Assembly (NCBI RefSeq): GCF_900538275.1
Contig: NZ_LR130778.1
Coordinates: 3,344,001 to 3,408,000, forward strand
Direction: 5' to 3'
DNA from: Petrocella atlantisensis
GTDB lineage: Bacteria; Bacillota; Clostridia; Lachnospirales; Vallitaleaceae
DNA length: 64,000 bases
Shown here: positions 54,757 through 62,463 of the stretch, in pieces
Layout of the letters: each line of letters opens with the position of its first letter
Numbering within the stretch: position 1 is the first letter of the stretch
Position numbers and translations under genes: made by a program
The notes under the pieces: generated by a model
Databases searched by the model: none
Told to the model about the DNA's origin: nothing
The model's input: only the letters and a program-made list of their open reading frames with translations

Positions 54757-57075
54757 ATGAGAATATTTTTAGGAAAGTTCAGTACAAAATATCCAGAACA
54801 AATCGAAAAGAAAATGTATGCAGCAGGACCAGAAGGTGGTTCCTGGTATGGCGGTTTAGAGCCGGGTGATTATGTATTTCCTGCTTATGATGGAATGATT
54901 ATTGGATTATGGCGAGCAAAGGAATATGTTCAAGGCAATGCCGATATGGAAAGAAGGGAACAAGGATATCTTCAATTTGAGGACATCAAGAAATTTGACG
55001 GTGTAAGTGTATCGAATAACTTTACAAAATATAAGTATTTTGAGCATGATTTGAATCTTGTAAACAAAGTAACTAAGAGTGTTAAGAATCTCGGATTTAT
55101 CCGTATTAAGGAACGAGAAGGTTGTCCAAAGCCCGAAGATATTGATTTTATATCTGGAAGCATAAACATTTATATCGCTTATGATAATACCTCAATCAAA
55201 TTTAAAGAAGGTGATATTCGTGTCACTATTGATAATTCTGAAGATATGAGGCTAGTAAGTATAGATCGCTTTGAAGACGATAAATTTGTGTTATACAAAG
55301 AACTGAATGAACTGTATGAAGATAGAAATGCAGAGGATGGTAAGTATACAATACGTGAACTGTACGATTATTCAATTCAAGACCAAGCAGTAAAGAAAAG
55401 AAAGTTCTTAACGACTTTAATTGATGAACTTGAGACGAAAGGATACTTGAAGGTATCCAATGCCATAAAGTTATATGATAATTTATTAGTTGGCAGAAAG
55501 CGTTCTGGAACATCTAAGACTAGTCAGTCTTCAGATGCTGTAAAAGGCCAAATTATTGCAGATGATACTGTTGAAGAAGAAAATGAACAACATGAAGAAA
55601 TTGCAAGTTTAATTAATTTCAACCCCAATATTATTTTATATGGTCCTCCAGGTACCGGTAAGACCTATGCTACTCAAAATATTATTGATTACTATGAGAA
55701 AAAGTCATACAAATCAAATAGCAATTATGCTGTAGCTGAAGCAGAAGGACGGGTTAAGTCTGTAACTTTCCATCAGTCATATAGCTATGAGGAGTTTATC
55801 GAAGGTATCAGACCGGTATTGAATGATGCGGAAGGAAGCAATGTTGGTTATCAATTAGAAAATGGTCTTTTTAAAGAGCATTGTATTAATGCTGAAAAAG
55901 AGTTAATAAAACGTAAAAATAACGCAGAACATGTGGATATGATTCATTCAGAAAGTTCTATTTGGAAAGTATCTCTAGGTGAAAGAAAATCAGATGATAT
56001 TTTTAATGAATGCATTAAGAGTAATGATATAGCCATTGGTTGGCTAGAGGATAATGACCTAAGTGACATGGATTATGATGACATTTTAGCAGCTCTTGGT
56101 GATGAAAGTGATTATGGTAATAAACCGACACAAAATGCTAATACTGTAAATGCTTTTGTTAATGACATGACGATTGGAGACATAGTATTTGTCTATGATG
56201 GTCAACAAACCATACGCATGGTCGGGGTAATAACTGGTGGTTACCGATATGATACAAAATATACAAGCTATAAGCAACGTAGAGAAGTTCAATGGTTTAA
56301 AGACCTAACATACCCGATAAACATACACGCATATAATGGGTATAAAAACTTAACCATGAAAACTGTGTACCAGTTAAATCGAGTTTCAATCCCTGATGTT
56401 CTTGAAATCATAACTTTGAATAGTAAAGAAAAGCAAAGCTTCGATGACAAGAAGGAAATCAAACCTTACTATATGATAGTAGACGAAATTAACAGGGGTA
56501 ACATCGCAAAGATTTTTGGTGAACTTATAACACTGATTGAACAGGACAAACGAGGTAGGCTGAAGGTTGTATTACCATATTCAAAAAAGGAGTTTACCGT
56601 ACCGGCTAATTTAATTATCATTGGAACGATGAATACGGCTGATAGATCAATTGCAGCAATAGATACAGCACTCCGTAGACGTTTCACTTTTGTTGAAGTT
56701 GAACCAGATGCGTCAGTCATTGCAAGATATGACAATCCAGTAGTTAACGACACAATTGACCTTGTTAAATTGCTTAATGCGATGAATGAGAAAATCATGG
56801 CATACTATGACAGAGATCACAGAGTAGGACATGCATACTTTATGGGAATTGAATCCTTAGGCAACTTTTATCAGACTTGGTACTATAAAATATTGCCATT
56901 ATTAAGTGAGTACTTCTATAACGATGTTGAAACCATGAGGGCTGTTGTTGGTAAAGCATTCTATGATGATAACGGTAATATTCTCAAGTTATCAAAAACA
57001 CCGGATGCAGACGGACTTTCTCCTTTTGAAAAACAAATTCAAAATGTGTATAAAGGATTTGATAATGCTGAATAG
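54757..57075 (+). CDS. mcrB: McrB-like AAA+ GTPase with EVE-like insertion
   Basis: A 772-residue motor of a type IV restriction system. Residues 1-120 look like a modified-base-recognition domain of the EVE/ASCH type (SWYGGLEPGDYVFPAYDGMIIGLWRAKEY). The AAA+ part has Walker A ILYGPPGTGKTYATQNI (about 295), but a second block with WKVSLGERKSDDIFNECIKSNDIAIGWLED...GDIVFVYDGQQTIRMVGVI (about 398-551), EVE-like, lies before Walker B YYMIVDEINRGNIAKIFGELI (about 570), sensor IGTMNTADRSIAAIDTALRRRFTF (621-640). The motor signature MNxxDR is of the McrB type. ATG follows GGGGAG; McrC overlaps its end. Confidence 0.88.
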   Translation: MRIFLGKFSTKYPEQIEKKMYAAGPEGGSWYGGLEPGDYVFPAYDGMIIGLWRAKEYVQGNADMERREQGYLQFEDIKKFDGVSVSNNFTKYKYFEHDLNLVNKVTKSVKNLGFIRIKEREGCPKPEDIDFISGSINIYIAYDNTSIKFKEGDIRVTIDNSEDMRLVSIDRFEDDKFVLYKELNELYEDRNAEDGKYTIRELYDYSIQDQAVKKRKFLTTLIDELETKGYLKVSNAIKLYDNLLVGRKRSGTSKTSQSSDAVKGQIIADDTVEEENEQHEEIASLINFNPNIILYGPPGTGKTYATQNIIDYYEKKSYKSNSNYAVAEAEGRVKSVTFHQSYSYEEFIEGIRPVLNDAEGSNVGYQLENGLFKEHCINAEKELIKRKNNAEHVDMIHSESSIWKVSLGERKSDDIFNECIKSNDIAIGWLEDNDLSDMDYDDILAALGDESDYGNKPTQNANTVNAFVNDMTIGDIVFVYDGQQTIRMVGVITGGYRYDTKYTSYKQRREVQWFKDLTYPINIHAYNGYKNLTMKTVYQLNRVSIPDVLEIITLNSKEKQSFDDKKEIKPYYMIVDEINRGNIAKIFGELITLIEQDKRGRLKVVLPYSKKEFTVPANLIIIGTMNTADRSIAAIDTALRRRFTFVEVEPDASVIARYDNPVVNDTIDLVKLLNAMNEKIMAYYDRDHRVGHAYFMGIESLGNFYQTWYYKILPLLSEYFYNDVETMRAVVGKAFYDDNGNILKLSKTPDADGLSPFEKQIQNVYKGFDNAE

Positions 57076-58333
57076 CAATTCATCTACAGAGATAATCCGT
57101 GTATTTGAAGATCGCCAAATGAAGGTTAATTTAAGCCAACAAAATTTACTGGATTTGGTAGAAATGCGGAAGGTCATTGGTGAGAACAATGTGATTGTTC
57201 AAGCAGATGGCAAATTGCTAATAAAACACTATATCGGGTTTATTCAGATAAATAAAACAAGACTTCTTGTATACCCTAAAATTGCTGTTGGACTAGAGGA
57301 AAAAGAAGAAATTGAAAAATCCTTTGGTACTATTTTGAAGATGTTATCTTTTACGAAATATCAAAGTATTAGAGAAATTCCGAACGCACAGAATATTTCA
57401 CAGTTCAATAATGATTTGCTTGAGTTTTATATTAGCATTTTTATAAAGGAGCTTACAAAGCAGATACAAAGAGACATTAATCGTGGCTATAATAATCGAT
57501 TAGAAAACCAGAGTTTTATTAAAGGGAAAGTGGATTTTGGTGAAACTATTAAACACAATAGTTTTCGGAAACATCTTCATTATGTAAGTTATGATGATTT
57601 CAATGAAAATACATTACTAAACAGGGTCTTTAAATCTATTTTAGAAGTGCTAATAACAAGGACTAAGGTAAAAAGAAATAGGGTTGGCATAAAGCAACTA
57701 CTCGTATGGATGGAAGATATTGATAAAACTAATATCACCAATGAACTATGGGATCGTGTTGTATTTACAAGACAAAACTCAAAATACAAAACAGCTTTTA
57801 ATATGGCGAAGCTCTTTTACTACAATAACAGCCCCAAAGTGGCTGATGGTGATGTATCTATTTTGAGTTTTATGATACCGGTTAATCAGTTGTTTGAGGT
57901 ATATCTAGTTGAATTACTGAAAAGAAACATCACAGAGAATACAGAGGTGAAATTCCAAGGACCAATTGATTATCTGGAAAAAATTGAGAAGAAGCACTTT
58001 CTTCAACTTAGACCAGATATTTCACTTATGAGAGCCGGTGAAGTTATTAGGATTGTTGATGCAAAATATAAACTTATACTTGAAGATGATGAAAAACTTA
58101 TGATTTCACAAGCTGATATTTATCAGATGCTTGCTTATAGTGTTCGGTATAAATGCAATAGAATATGTTTAGTGTATCCTAAAGCACTTACCGATTCAGA
58201 TGCTGAATTTTCAAGAGCGATCACTATAGAAAACTACGACCAAACCGTTTCTATCCATGTAATTAAGATAGACTTGGAAGAAAACGTTGATTCAGCAGGT
58301 AAAAAATTGATTGATATGATAGAAGGTGCATGA
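57065..58333 (+). CDS. mcrC: McrC-like nuclease
   Basis: A 422-residue McrC. ATG 57065 is used: the frame is open upstream, but all of that lies inside mcrB and the ATG has AAAGGA at good spacing; the overlap with mcrB is 11 bases. The N-terminal half fits McrC (VIGENNVIVQADGKLLIKHYIGFIQINKTRLLVYPKI) and the C-terminal half holds the PD-(D/E)XK nuclease (LRPDISLMRAGEVIRIVDAKYKLI, about residues 316-340). McrC docks on the McrB ring and cuts DNA. Its stop overlaps the ADP-ribosylglycohydrolase start by ATGA. Confidence 0.88.
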   Translation: MLNSNSSTEIIRVFEDRQMKVNLSQQNLLDLVEMRKVIGENNVIVQADGKLLIKHYIGFIQINKTRLLVYPKIAVGLEEKEEIEKSFGTILKMLSFTKYQSIREIPNAQNISQFNNDLLEFYISIFIKELTKQIQRDINRGYNNRLENQSFIKGKVDFGETIKHNSFRKHLHYVSYDDFNENTLLNRVFKSILEVLITRTKVKRNRVGIKQLLVWMEDIDKTNITNELWDRVVFTRQNSKYKTAFNMAKLFYYNNSPKVADGDVSILSFMIPVNQLFEVYLVELLKRNITENTEVKFQGPIDYLEKIEKKHFLQLRPDISLMRAGEVIRIVDAKYKLILEDDEKLMISQADIYQMLAYSVRYKCNRICLVYPKALTDSDAEFSRAITIENYDQTVSIHVIKIDLEENVDSAGKKLIDMIEGA

Positions 58334-59376
58334 TGGAGAAGTTAGATAGAATAAAAGGCTGTATGATCGGTGGAGCAATTGGTGATGCGTTTGGATGGCC
58401 AGTTGAATTCCTTTCATACGACCAAATTAGAAATAAATATGGCAAAGGTGGAATAAGAAACCTTCAGATAAATAGTCATGGTGTTGCAGAGATAACAGAT
58501 GATACACAAATGAGTCTATTTACAGCAGAAGGATTATTAAGAGCAGAAACACGGCAGTTAAGAAAAGGAATTTGCCACGCACCATCAGTTGTTAATAATG
58601 CTTATTTGAGGTGGTTGAGGACACAATCATATCCTGAGATACCTGATAAAGATTGGATCTATGATGGATGGTTAATTCAACATGAGGGGCTTTTTAATCA
58701 GAGAGCACCAGGCAACACGTGTTTACATGCCTTGAGTATAGATAGAATGGGAACGATTCAAGAACCATTAAATGACAGCAAAGGTTGTGGAGGTGTAATG
58801 CGTGTTGCACCTATTGGTCTTTTTCTTGAACCGGATATGGCATTCGGTATGGCGATGGAATGTGCTGCTTTGACCCACGGACATCCTACTGGTTATATTG
58901 CTTCTGGTGCATTAGCATATTTGATTGCTTTATTAGTTAGAGGTAATAGGTTGGAAGATGCAGCGGTAGATACTGTAAAAAAATTAGAGACTGTAAAAGA
59001 TCACGAGGAAACATCAAGGGCATTGAAGAAAGCGATAAAGTTATCAAAGACAAATAGAAGCAGTCTAAAGTGTATTCAAGAACTTGGTGAAGGATGGATT
59101 GCAGAGGAAGCATTAGCTATTGCAGTGTATTGTGCATTGAAATCTGAAGATGATTTTGAAGCAGCCATGATTATGTCTGTAAATCATGATGGGGATAGTG
59201 ACAGTACTGGTGCTATTGCCGGTAATGTTTTAGGAGTGTATGGAGGTATTGATTTTATTCCTGTAGAAATGGTATCGAAGGTTGAGTTGGCACAAGTTAT
59301 ATTTGAAATGGCGGTTGACTTAGATCGAGGTCATCAAGATACTGAAGAGTGGTGGGAAAAGTATCCTGGATATTAA
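58330..59376 (+). CDS. ADP-ribosylglycohydrolase (DraG-like), coupled to McrC
   Basis: A 348-residue enzyme of the ADP-ribosyl-glycohydrolase family (DraG/ADPRH), which removes ADP-ribose from proteins or nucleic acids. GCMIGGAIGDAFGWPVEFLS, EITDDTQMSLFTAEGLLRA (the metal-binding DDT) and NHDGDSDSTGAIAGNVLGVYGG near the C-terminus (DxDxT) are the three family metal motifs; the catalytic site is intact. ATG overlaps the McrC stop. Its presence in an McrBC operon is unusual: it could reverse ADP-ribosylation made by a phage or host toxin, or act as a guard. Second ATG at 58333 is also possible. Confidence 0.88.
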   Translation: MMEKLDRIKGCMIGGAIGDAFGWPVEFLSYDQIRNKYGKGGIRNLQINSHGVAEITDDTQMSLFTAEGLLRAETRQLRKGICHAPSVVNNAYLRWLRTQSYPEIPDKDWIYDGWLIQHEGLFNQRAPGNTCLHALSIDRMGTIQEPLNDSKGCGGVMRVAPIGLFLEPDMAFGMAMECAALTHGHPTGYIASGALAYLIALLVRGNRLEDAAVDTVKKLETVKDHEETSRALKKAIKLSKTNRSSLKCIQELGEGWIAEEALAIAVYCALKSEDDFEAAMIMSVNHDGDSDSTGAIAGNVLGVYGGIDFIPVEMVSKVELAQVIFEMAVDLDRGHQDTEEWWEKYPGY

Positions 59377-59402
59377 AAGTCGATATAACAAGAGGGGGCA
59401 TT

Positions 59403-60545
59403 ATGAGCAGAGCAAAAATTTCATGTATATATTGTGGTAGTGAAGAAAATATTACTGAGTCTGATATAGTTCCAGATTTCTTGACTAATGGGAAGCTACG
59501 TAGGTCTAATGTATGCAAATCTTGTAATGAAAAATGTAGTAAAAGATTTGAAAGCAAAGTATCAGAAGATTTAAGAGATATTACAAATCATTTGGATATT
59601 AAGAATAGTAAAAGTGGGAAGATTCCATATACAATAGCAACAATAGACGTTGAGGGGACCTTGTTTTCTAAAAAAATCACCACGAAATCCGATTTCTTTA
59701 GAGGTGTTGCAACAGGAGAAAGAGGGTTTAAGAAGTATCAATTCGGTTTGGTTGATGGTTTCAAAAAACGTAAAAACTTTACAGAAGAGAAACTAGAACT
59801 ATTCAGAAATGAAATGGAAGTTACCAGACAATTCAAGTTTAGTGAAAATGTTTTTCGTAGTAATGAAATGCTCCGAATGGTTGCCAAAATATGTTATGAG
59901 TATTATTGCCGTGTTAACAGCATTGACGTCTATCAAGAAGAGTATAAGGAAGTTAGAGAGTTTATAATTGATAATAAAGTGAATAAGCCAAGTTATGCGG
60001 ATCTAATTGAAATTGTTGTTGATAATAGCTTGTGCGAAAATATACATGCTGCGGCAGATATTGGTGGACATGCGTTTTCGATTGGTAAGGAGGCTTATGG
60101 GCGTGAATTTGTGGTTTTTTCTTTGTTTGGTCTTGTTATATATAAAGTATATATGAAACCACAACCGAATTATCCATTTCTACTTAATGAATTAGGTGAT
60201 ATTTTTATTATTCGAGCTGATGGCAGTAGAACAAATGCAAAGACTATCACAGGAAGTTTGTATAAAGTGAAAAGTAAGATTCCATGTTTGGGTTTGAGAG
60301 AAGTATTTTCTGAATCTGCAAAGTATTATGAGCTGATAATGAAGACTAGGTACATGTCATTGCGAGTCATGAAAAAATATGTGGATCGCGTATATGAACT
60401 AGTATCAATGCCGGCAACAGAAACCCAATTTGATGCCTTATTAGGATATAAAGATGAAAGGCTATTATTTGCGTCTTTAGTGTTGATGAAGTTTCAGGAA
60501 AGAAAGAGATCATTGATTTTGAAATGGACTATAATTCAAACTTGA
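59403..60545 (+). CDS. HNH-like zinc-ribbon endonuclease-type protein
   Basis: A 380-residue protein starting at ATG 59403 behind AGAGGGGGC. The N-terminus has CIYCGSEENITESDIVPDFLTNG and CKSCNEKCSKRFES: two CxxC pairs with an HNH-type layout (the histidine appears to be replaced by D/V), close to HNH_5-type nucleases. The rest (residues 60-380) is unknown and mainly helical, with a conserved-looking ADIGGHAFSIGKEAYG. Catalysis by the HNH is therefore uncertain. It follows the ADP-ribosylglycohydrolase closely and could belong to the same operon. Confidence 0.65.
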   Translation: MSRAKISCIYCGSEENITESDIVPDFLTNGKLRRSNVCKSCNEKCSKRFESKVSEDLRDITNHLDIKNSKSGKIPYTIATIDVEGTLFSKKITTKSDFFRGVATGERGFKKYQFGLVDGFKKRKNFTEEKLELFRNEMEVTRQFKFSENVFRSNEMLRMVAKICYEYYCRVNSIDVYQEEYKEVREFIIDNKVNKPSYADLIEIVVDNSLCENIHAAADIGGHAFSIGKEAYGREFVVFSLFGLVIYKVYMKPQPNYPFLLNELGDIFIIRADGSRTNAKTITGSLYKVKSKIPCLGLREVFSESAKYYELIMKTRYMSLRVMKKYVDRVYELVSMPATETQFDALLGYKDERLLFASLVLMKFQERKRSLILKWTIIQT

Positions 60546-60727
60546 AGGAAATCTTAGAAACAAAAGAAATATATAATATCAACTTAGATAAAACTTTCGA
60601 AATGCTTTCTGAACAGTATTATTCAGGTGAGTTAGTAAAGAAGGTTATTGAGGGGTATACTATCTTTTGTAAGTTTTACCGTTTACGAGAAAGAAGTTTG
60701 AGTTGTCAGAGCTATATGGAGCGTTGA
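60524..60727 (+). CDS. Small protein overlapping the HNH-like gene
   Basis: A 67-residue, charged, helical protein. It overlaps the HNH-like gene by 22 bases and has only a weak ribosome site inside that gene. Family unknown. It is the last gene of the defence island. Confidence 0.4.
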   Translation: MDYNSNLKEILETKEIYNINLDKTFEMLSEQYYSGELVKKVIEGYTIFCKFYRLRERSLSCQSYMER

Positions 60728-60743
60728 GAAACAACTACCGGTA

Positions 60744-60778
60744 AAAGGCCTTAATAACGCGGCTAAAAAAAGGCCTTT
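60744..60778. repeat. Hairpin at the end of the defence island
   Basis: AAAGGCCTT and AAGGCCTTT arms around a 17-base loop. A second short hairpin, GTTGCT/AGCAAC with loop ATGA, lies at 60835-60849. The stems end the transcripts of the defence genes or are sites of the next promoter; there is no long T-run. Confidence 0.45.
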
Positions 60779-60971
60779 AAGCAGTTATCGGATTTGAAAA
60801 TTTACTTGTGAGTTATTCTTACCTAAAATTTTCGGTTGCTATGAGCAACGTTGGTGAGATTCTTTCTGTATGTAATGTCATTTATGAGGAAGTCTGTTAT
60901 AGTGTAGTTAAATGATAATATATTTCAATATGATTCAATAAAATTTATAGCTGACAAATGAGGAGGCTTCT

Positions 60972-61796
60972 ATGATAGACTGGATTTCACAATATGACCC
61001 AATAGTACAAGCATTAATCGGAACATTATTTACATGGGGTGTAACAGCCCTTGGTGCTTCAATGGTGTTCTTTTTTAAGACGATAAATAAAACCGTACTT
61101 AACGGTATGTTAGGTTTTGCTGCAGGGGTAATGATTGCTGCGAGTTTCTGGTCACTTCTAGCTCCTGGTATAGATATGGCAGAAGAGCTTGGACAGACAG
61201 CTTGGCTTACAGCAGCCATAGGCTTTCTAGCAGGAGGAGGCTTTCTGTATTTGATTGATAAACTACTCCCTCATCTACATATGGGACTTGATACTTCAGA
61301 AGCAGAGGGAATAAAAACTAAGTGGCAACGATCAGTCTTGTTAGTTTTAGCAATTACACTACATAATATACCAGAGGGGCTTGCCGTTGGTGTTGCTTTT
61401 GGTGCAGCAGCAAGTGGGCAGATAGGTACGGCTAGTATTGCTGGTGCAGTTGCACTTGCCATTGGTATTGGTTTGCAAAACTTCCCAGAAGGTGCTGCAG
61501 TATCTATTCCATTAAGGCGGGAAGGATTTTCAAGAAAGAAAGCATTTCTGTATGGTCAAGCGTCCGGTATAGTTGAACCGATATCTGGTGTACTAGGCGC
61601 ATTTGCCGTCATTACAATGAGACCAATTCTACCTTATGCATTAGCATTTGCAGCTGGAGCTATGATTTATGTTGTTATTGAAGAACTTATTCCGGAAGCT
61701 CAAAGAGAAGAAGGTGGCTCTAAAACAGATATAGCAACGATAGGTGCAATGGTTGGTTTCACAGTTATGATGATTTTGGATGTGGCATTAGGATAA
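60972..61796 (+). CDS. ZIP-family metal transporter
   Basis: A 274-residue integral membrane protein with eight predicted helices. The family's metal site is present: [16 protein letters not shown] (helix 4) and [16 protein letters not shown] (helix 5), and the C-terminal helix has [12 protein letters not shown]. These mediate import of zinc or other divalent metals (GufA-type). AGGAGG precedes ATG. It is followed by a terminator and then the CadC-like regulator, forming a metal-handling cassette. Confidence 0.93.
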   Translation: MIDWISQYDPIVQALIGTLFTWGVTALGASMVFFFKTINKTVLNGMLGFAAGVMIAASFWSLLAPGIDMAEELGQTAWLTAAIGFLAGGGFLYLIDKLLPHLHMGLDTSEAEGIKTKWQRSVLLVLAITLHNIPEGLAVGVAFGAAASGQIGTASIAGAVALAIGIGLQNFPEGAAVSIPLRREGFSRKKAFLYGQASGIVEPISGVLGAFAVITMRPILPYALAFAAGAMIYVVIEELIPEAQREEGGSKTDIATIGAMVGFTVMMILDVALG

Positions 61797-61954
61797 GATT
61801 GTTAGACTGTTGAAAGTGAATTGCCATAAGATGCAATTCTCTTTTAATTAGGAGTTATAACCCCACTTCCTTACTCTTGGCTTCATCAGATAGGGAGTAA
61901 TAAGAAATTTAATTGTTTTCTTAATGAAGAAATATAGAAGTGCAGATAAACATT

Positions 61955-62002
61955 AGTCAAGATATATATGAATGAAATTTCATATATGTCTTGACTTTTT
62001 TT
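61955..62002 (+). terminator. Terminator after the ZIP gene
   Basis: Arms AGTCAAGATATATATGAA and TTCATATATGTCTTGACT pair almost fully, with a 6-base loop and a seven-T tail. The tail overlaps the -35 box of the next promoter. Confidence 0.85.
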
Positions 62003-62047
62003 GACATGGCTGATAATATGAAGGCATAATACATGAATGATTGTTCA
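62001..62047 (+). promoter_or_regulatory. Promoter and ArsR-type operator of the cadC-cadA operon
   Basis: TTGACA (62001-62006) and CATAAT (62025-62030) with an 18-base spacer. Directly downstream, TGAA-6-TTCA (62034-62047) matches the SmtB/ArsR family operator form, and repressor bound there would block RNA polymerase. The repressor gene follows 36 bases later. Confidence 0.7.
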
Positions 62048-62082
62048 AGTAATCAAGTAATAATGAAAAGGGAGTGGCAATA

Positions 62083-62463
62083 GTGACTAATAGTTATGAA
62101 GCAGAGAGATGTGACTGCAATGTACTTCATGAGGATGTAGTGGAGAAGGTTAGAGACAAAATGCCTCGTGACAGGGACCTGAATGAGTTGGCAGATTTAT
62201 TTAAAATCTTTGGTGATAAGACCAGAATTAATATTCTATCGGCACTTTTAGAAGAAGAAATGTGTGTATGTGATATTGCCTACTTACTGAATATGACTCA
62301 GTCTGCCATATCTCATCAGTTAAGAGTCTTAAAACAAGCAAGACTAGTGAAAAATAGGAAAGATGGTAAAGTAGTCTTTTATTCCTTAGATGATGAACAT
62401 GTAAAAGGCATAATTGACCGAGGTTTAATTCATATGAGAGAAAACAATAAAGGAGGACTATAG
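62083..62463 (+). CDS. cadC: CadC/ArsR-type metal-responsive repressor
   Basis: A 126-residue winged-helix repressor. The N-terminal CDCNVLHEDVV fits the cadmium/lead-binding N-terminus of CadC, and EEEMCVCDIAYLLNMTQSAISHQLRVLKQARLVKNRKDGKVVFYSL is the classic ArsR helix-turn-helix, with the ELCVC-type site. GTG at 62083 is preferred over the GTG at 62074 because GGGAG is then about 8 bases away. Metal binding releases it from the operator. It is one base ahead of the ATPase ATG. Confidence 0.88.
   Translation: MTNSYEAERCDCNVLHEDVVEKVRDKMPRDRDLNELADLFKIFGDKTRINILSALLEEEMCVCDIAYLLNMTQSAISHQLRVLKQARLVKNRKDGKVVFYSLDDEHVKGIIDRGLIHMRENNKGGL

Noticed and set aside
56945-57064. Extended N-terminus of McrC
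   Set aside because: The 40 extra codons lie within mcrB, lack a ribosome site, and the ATG at 57065 has normal spacing and overlap.
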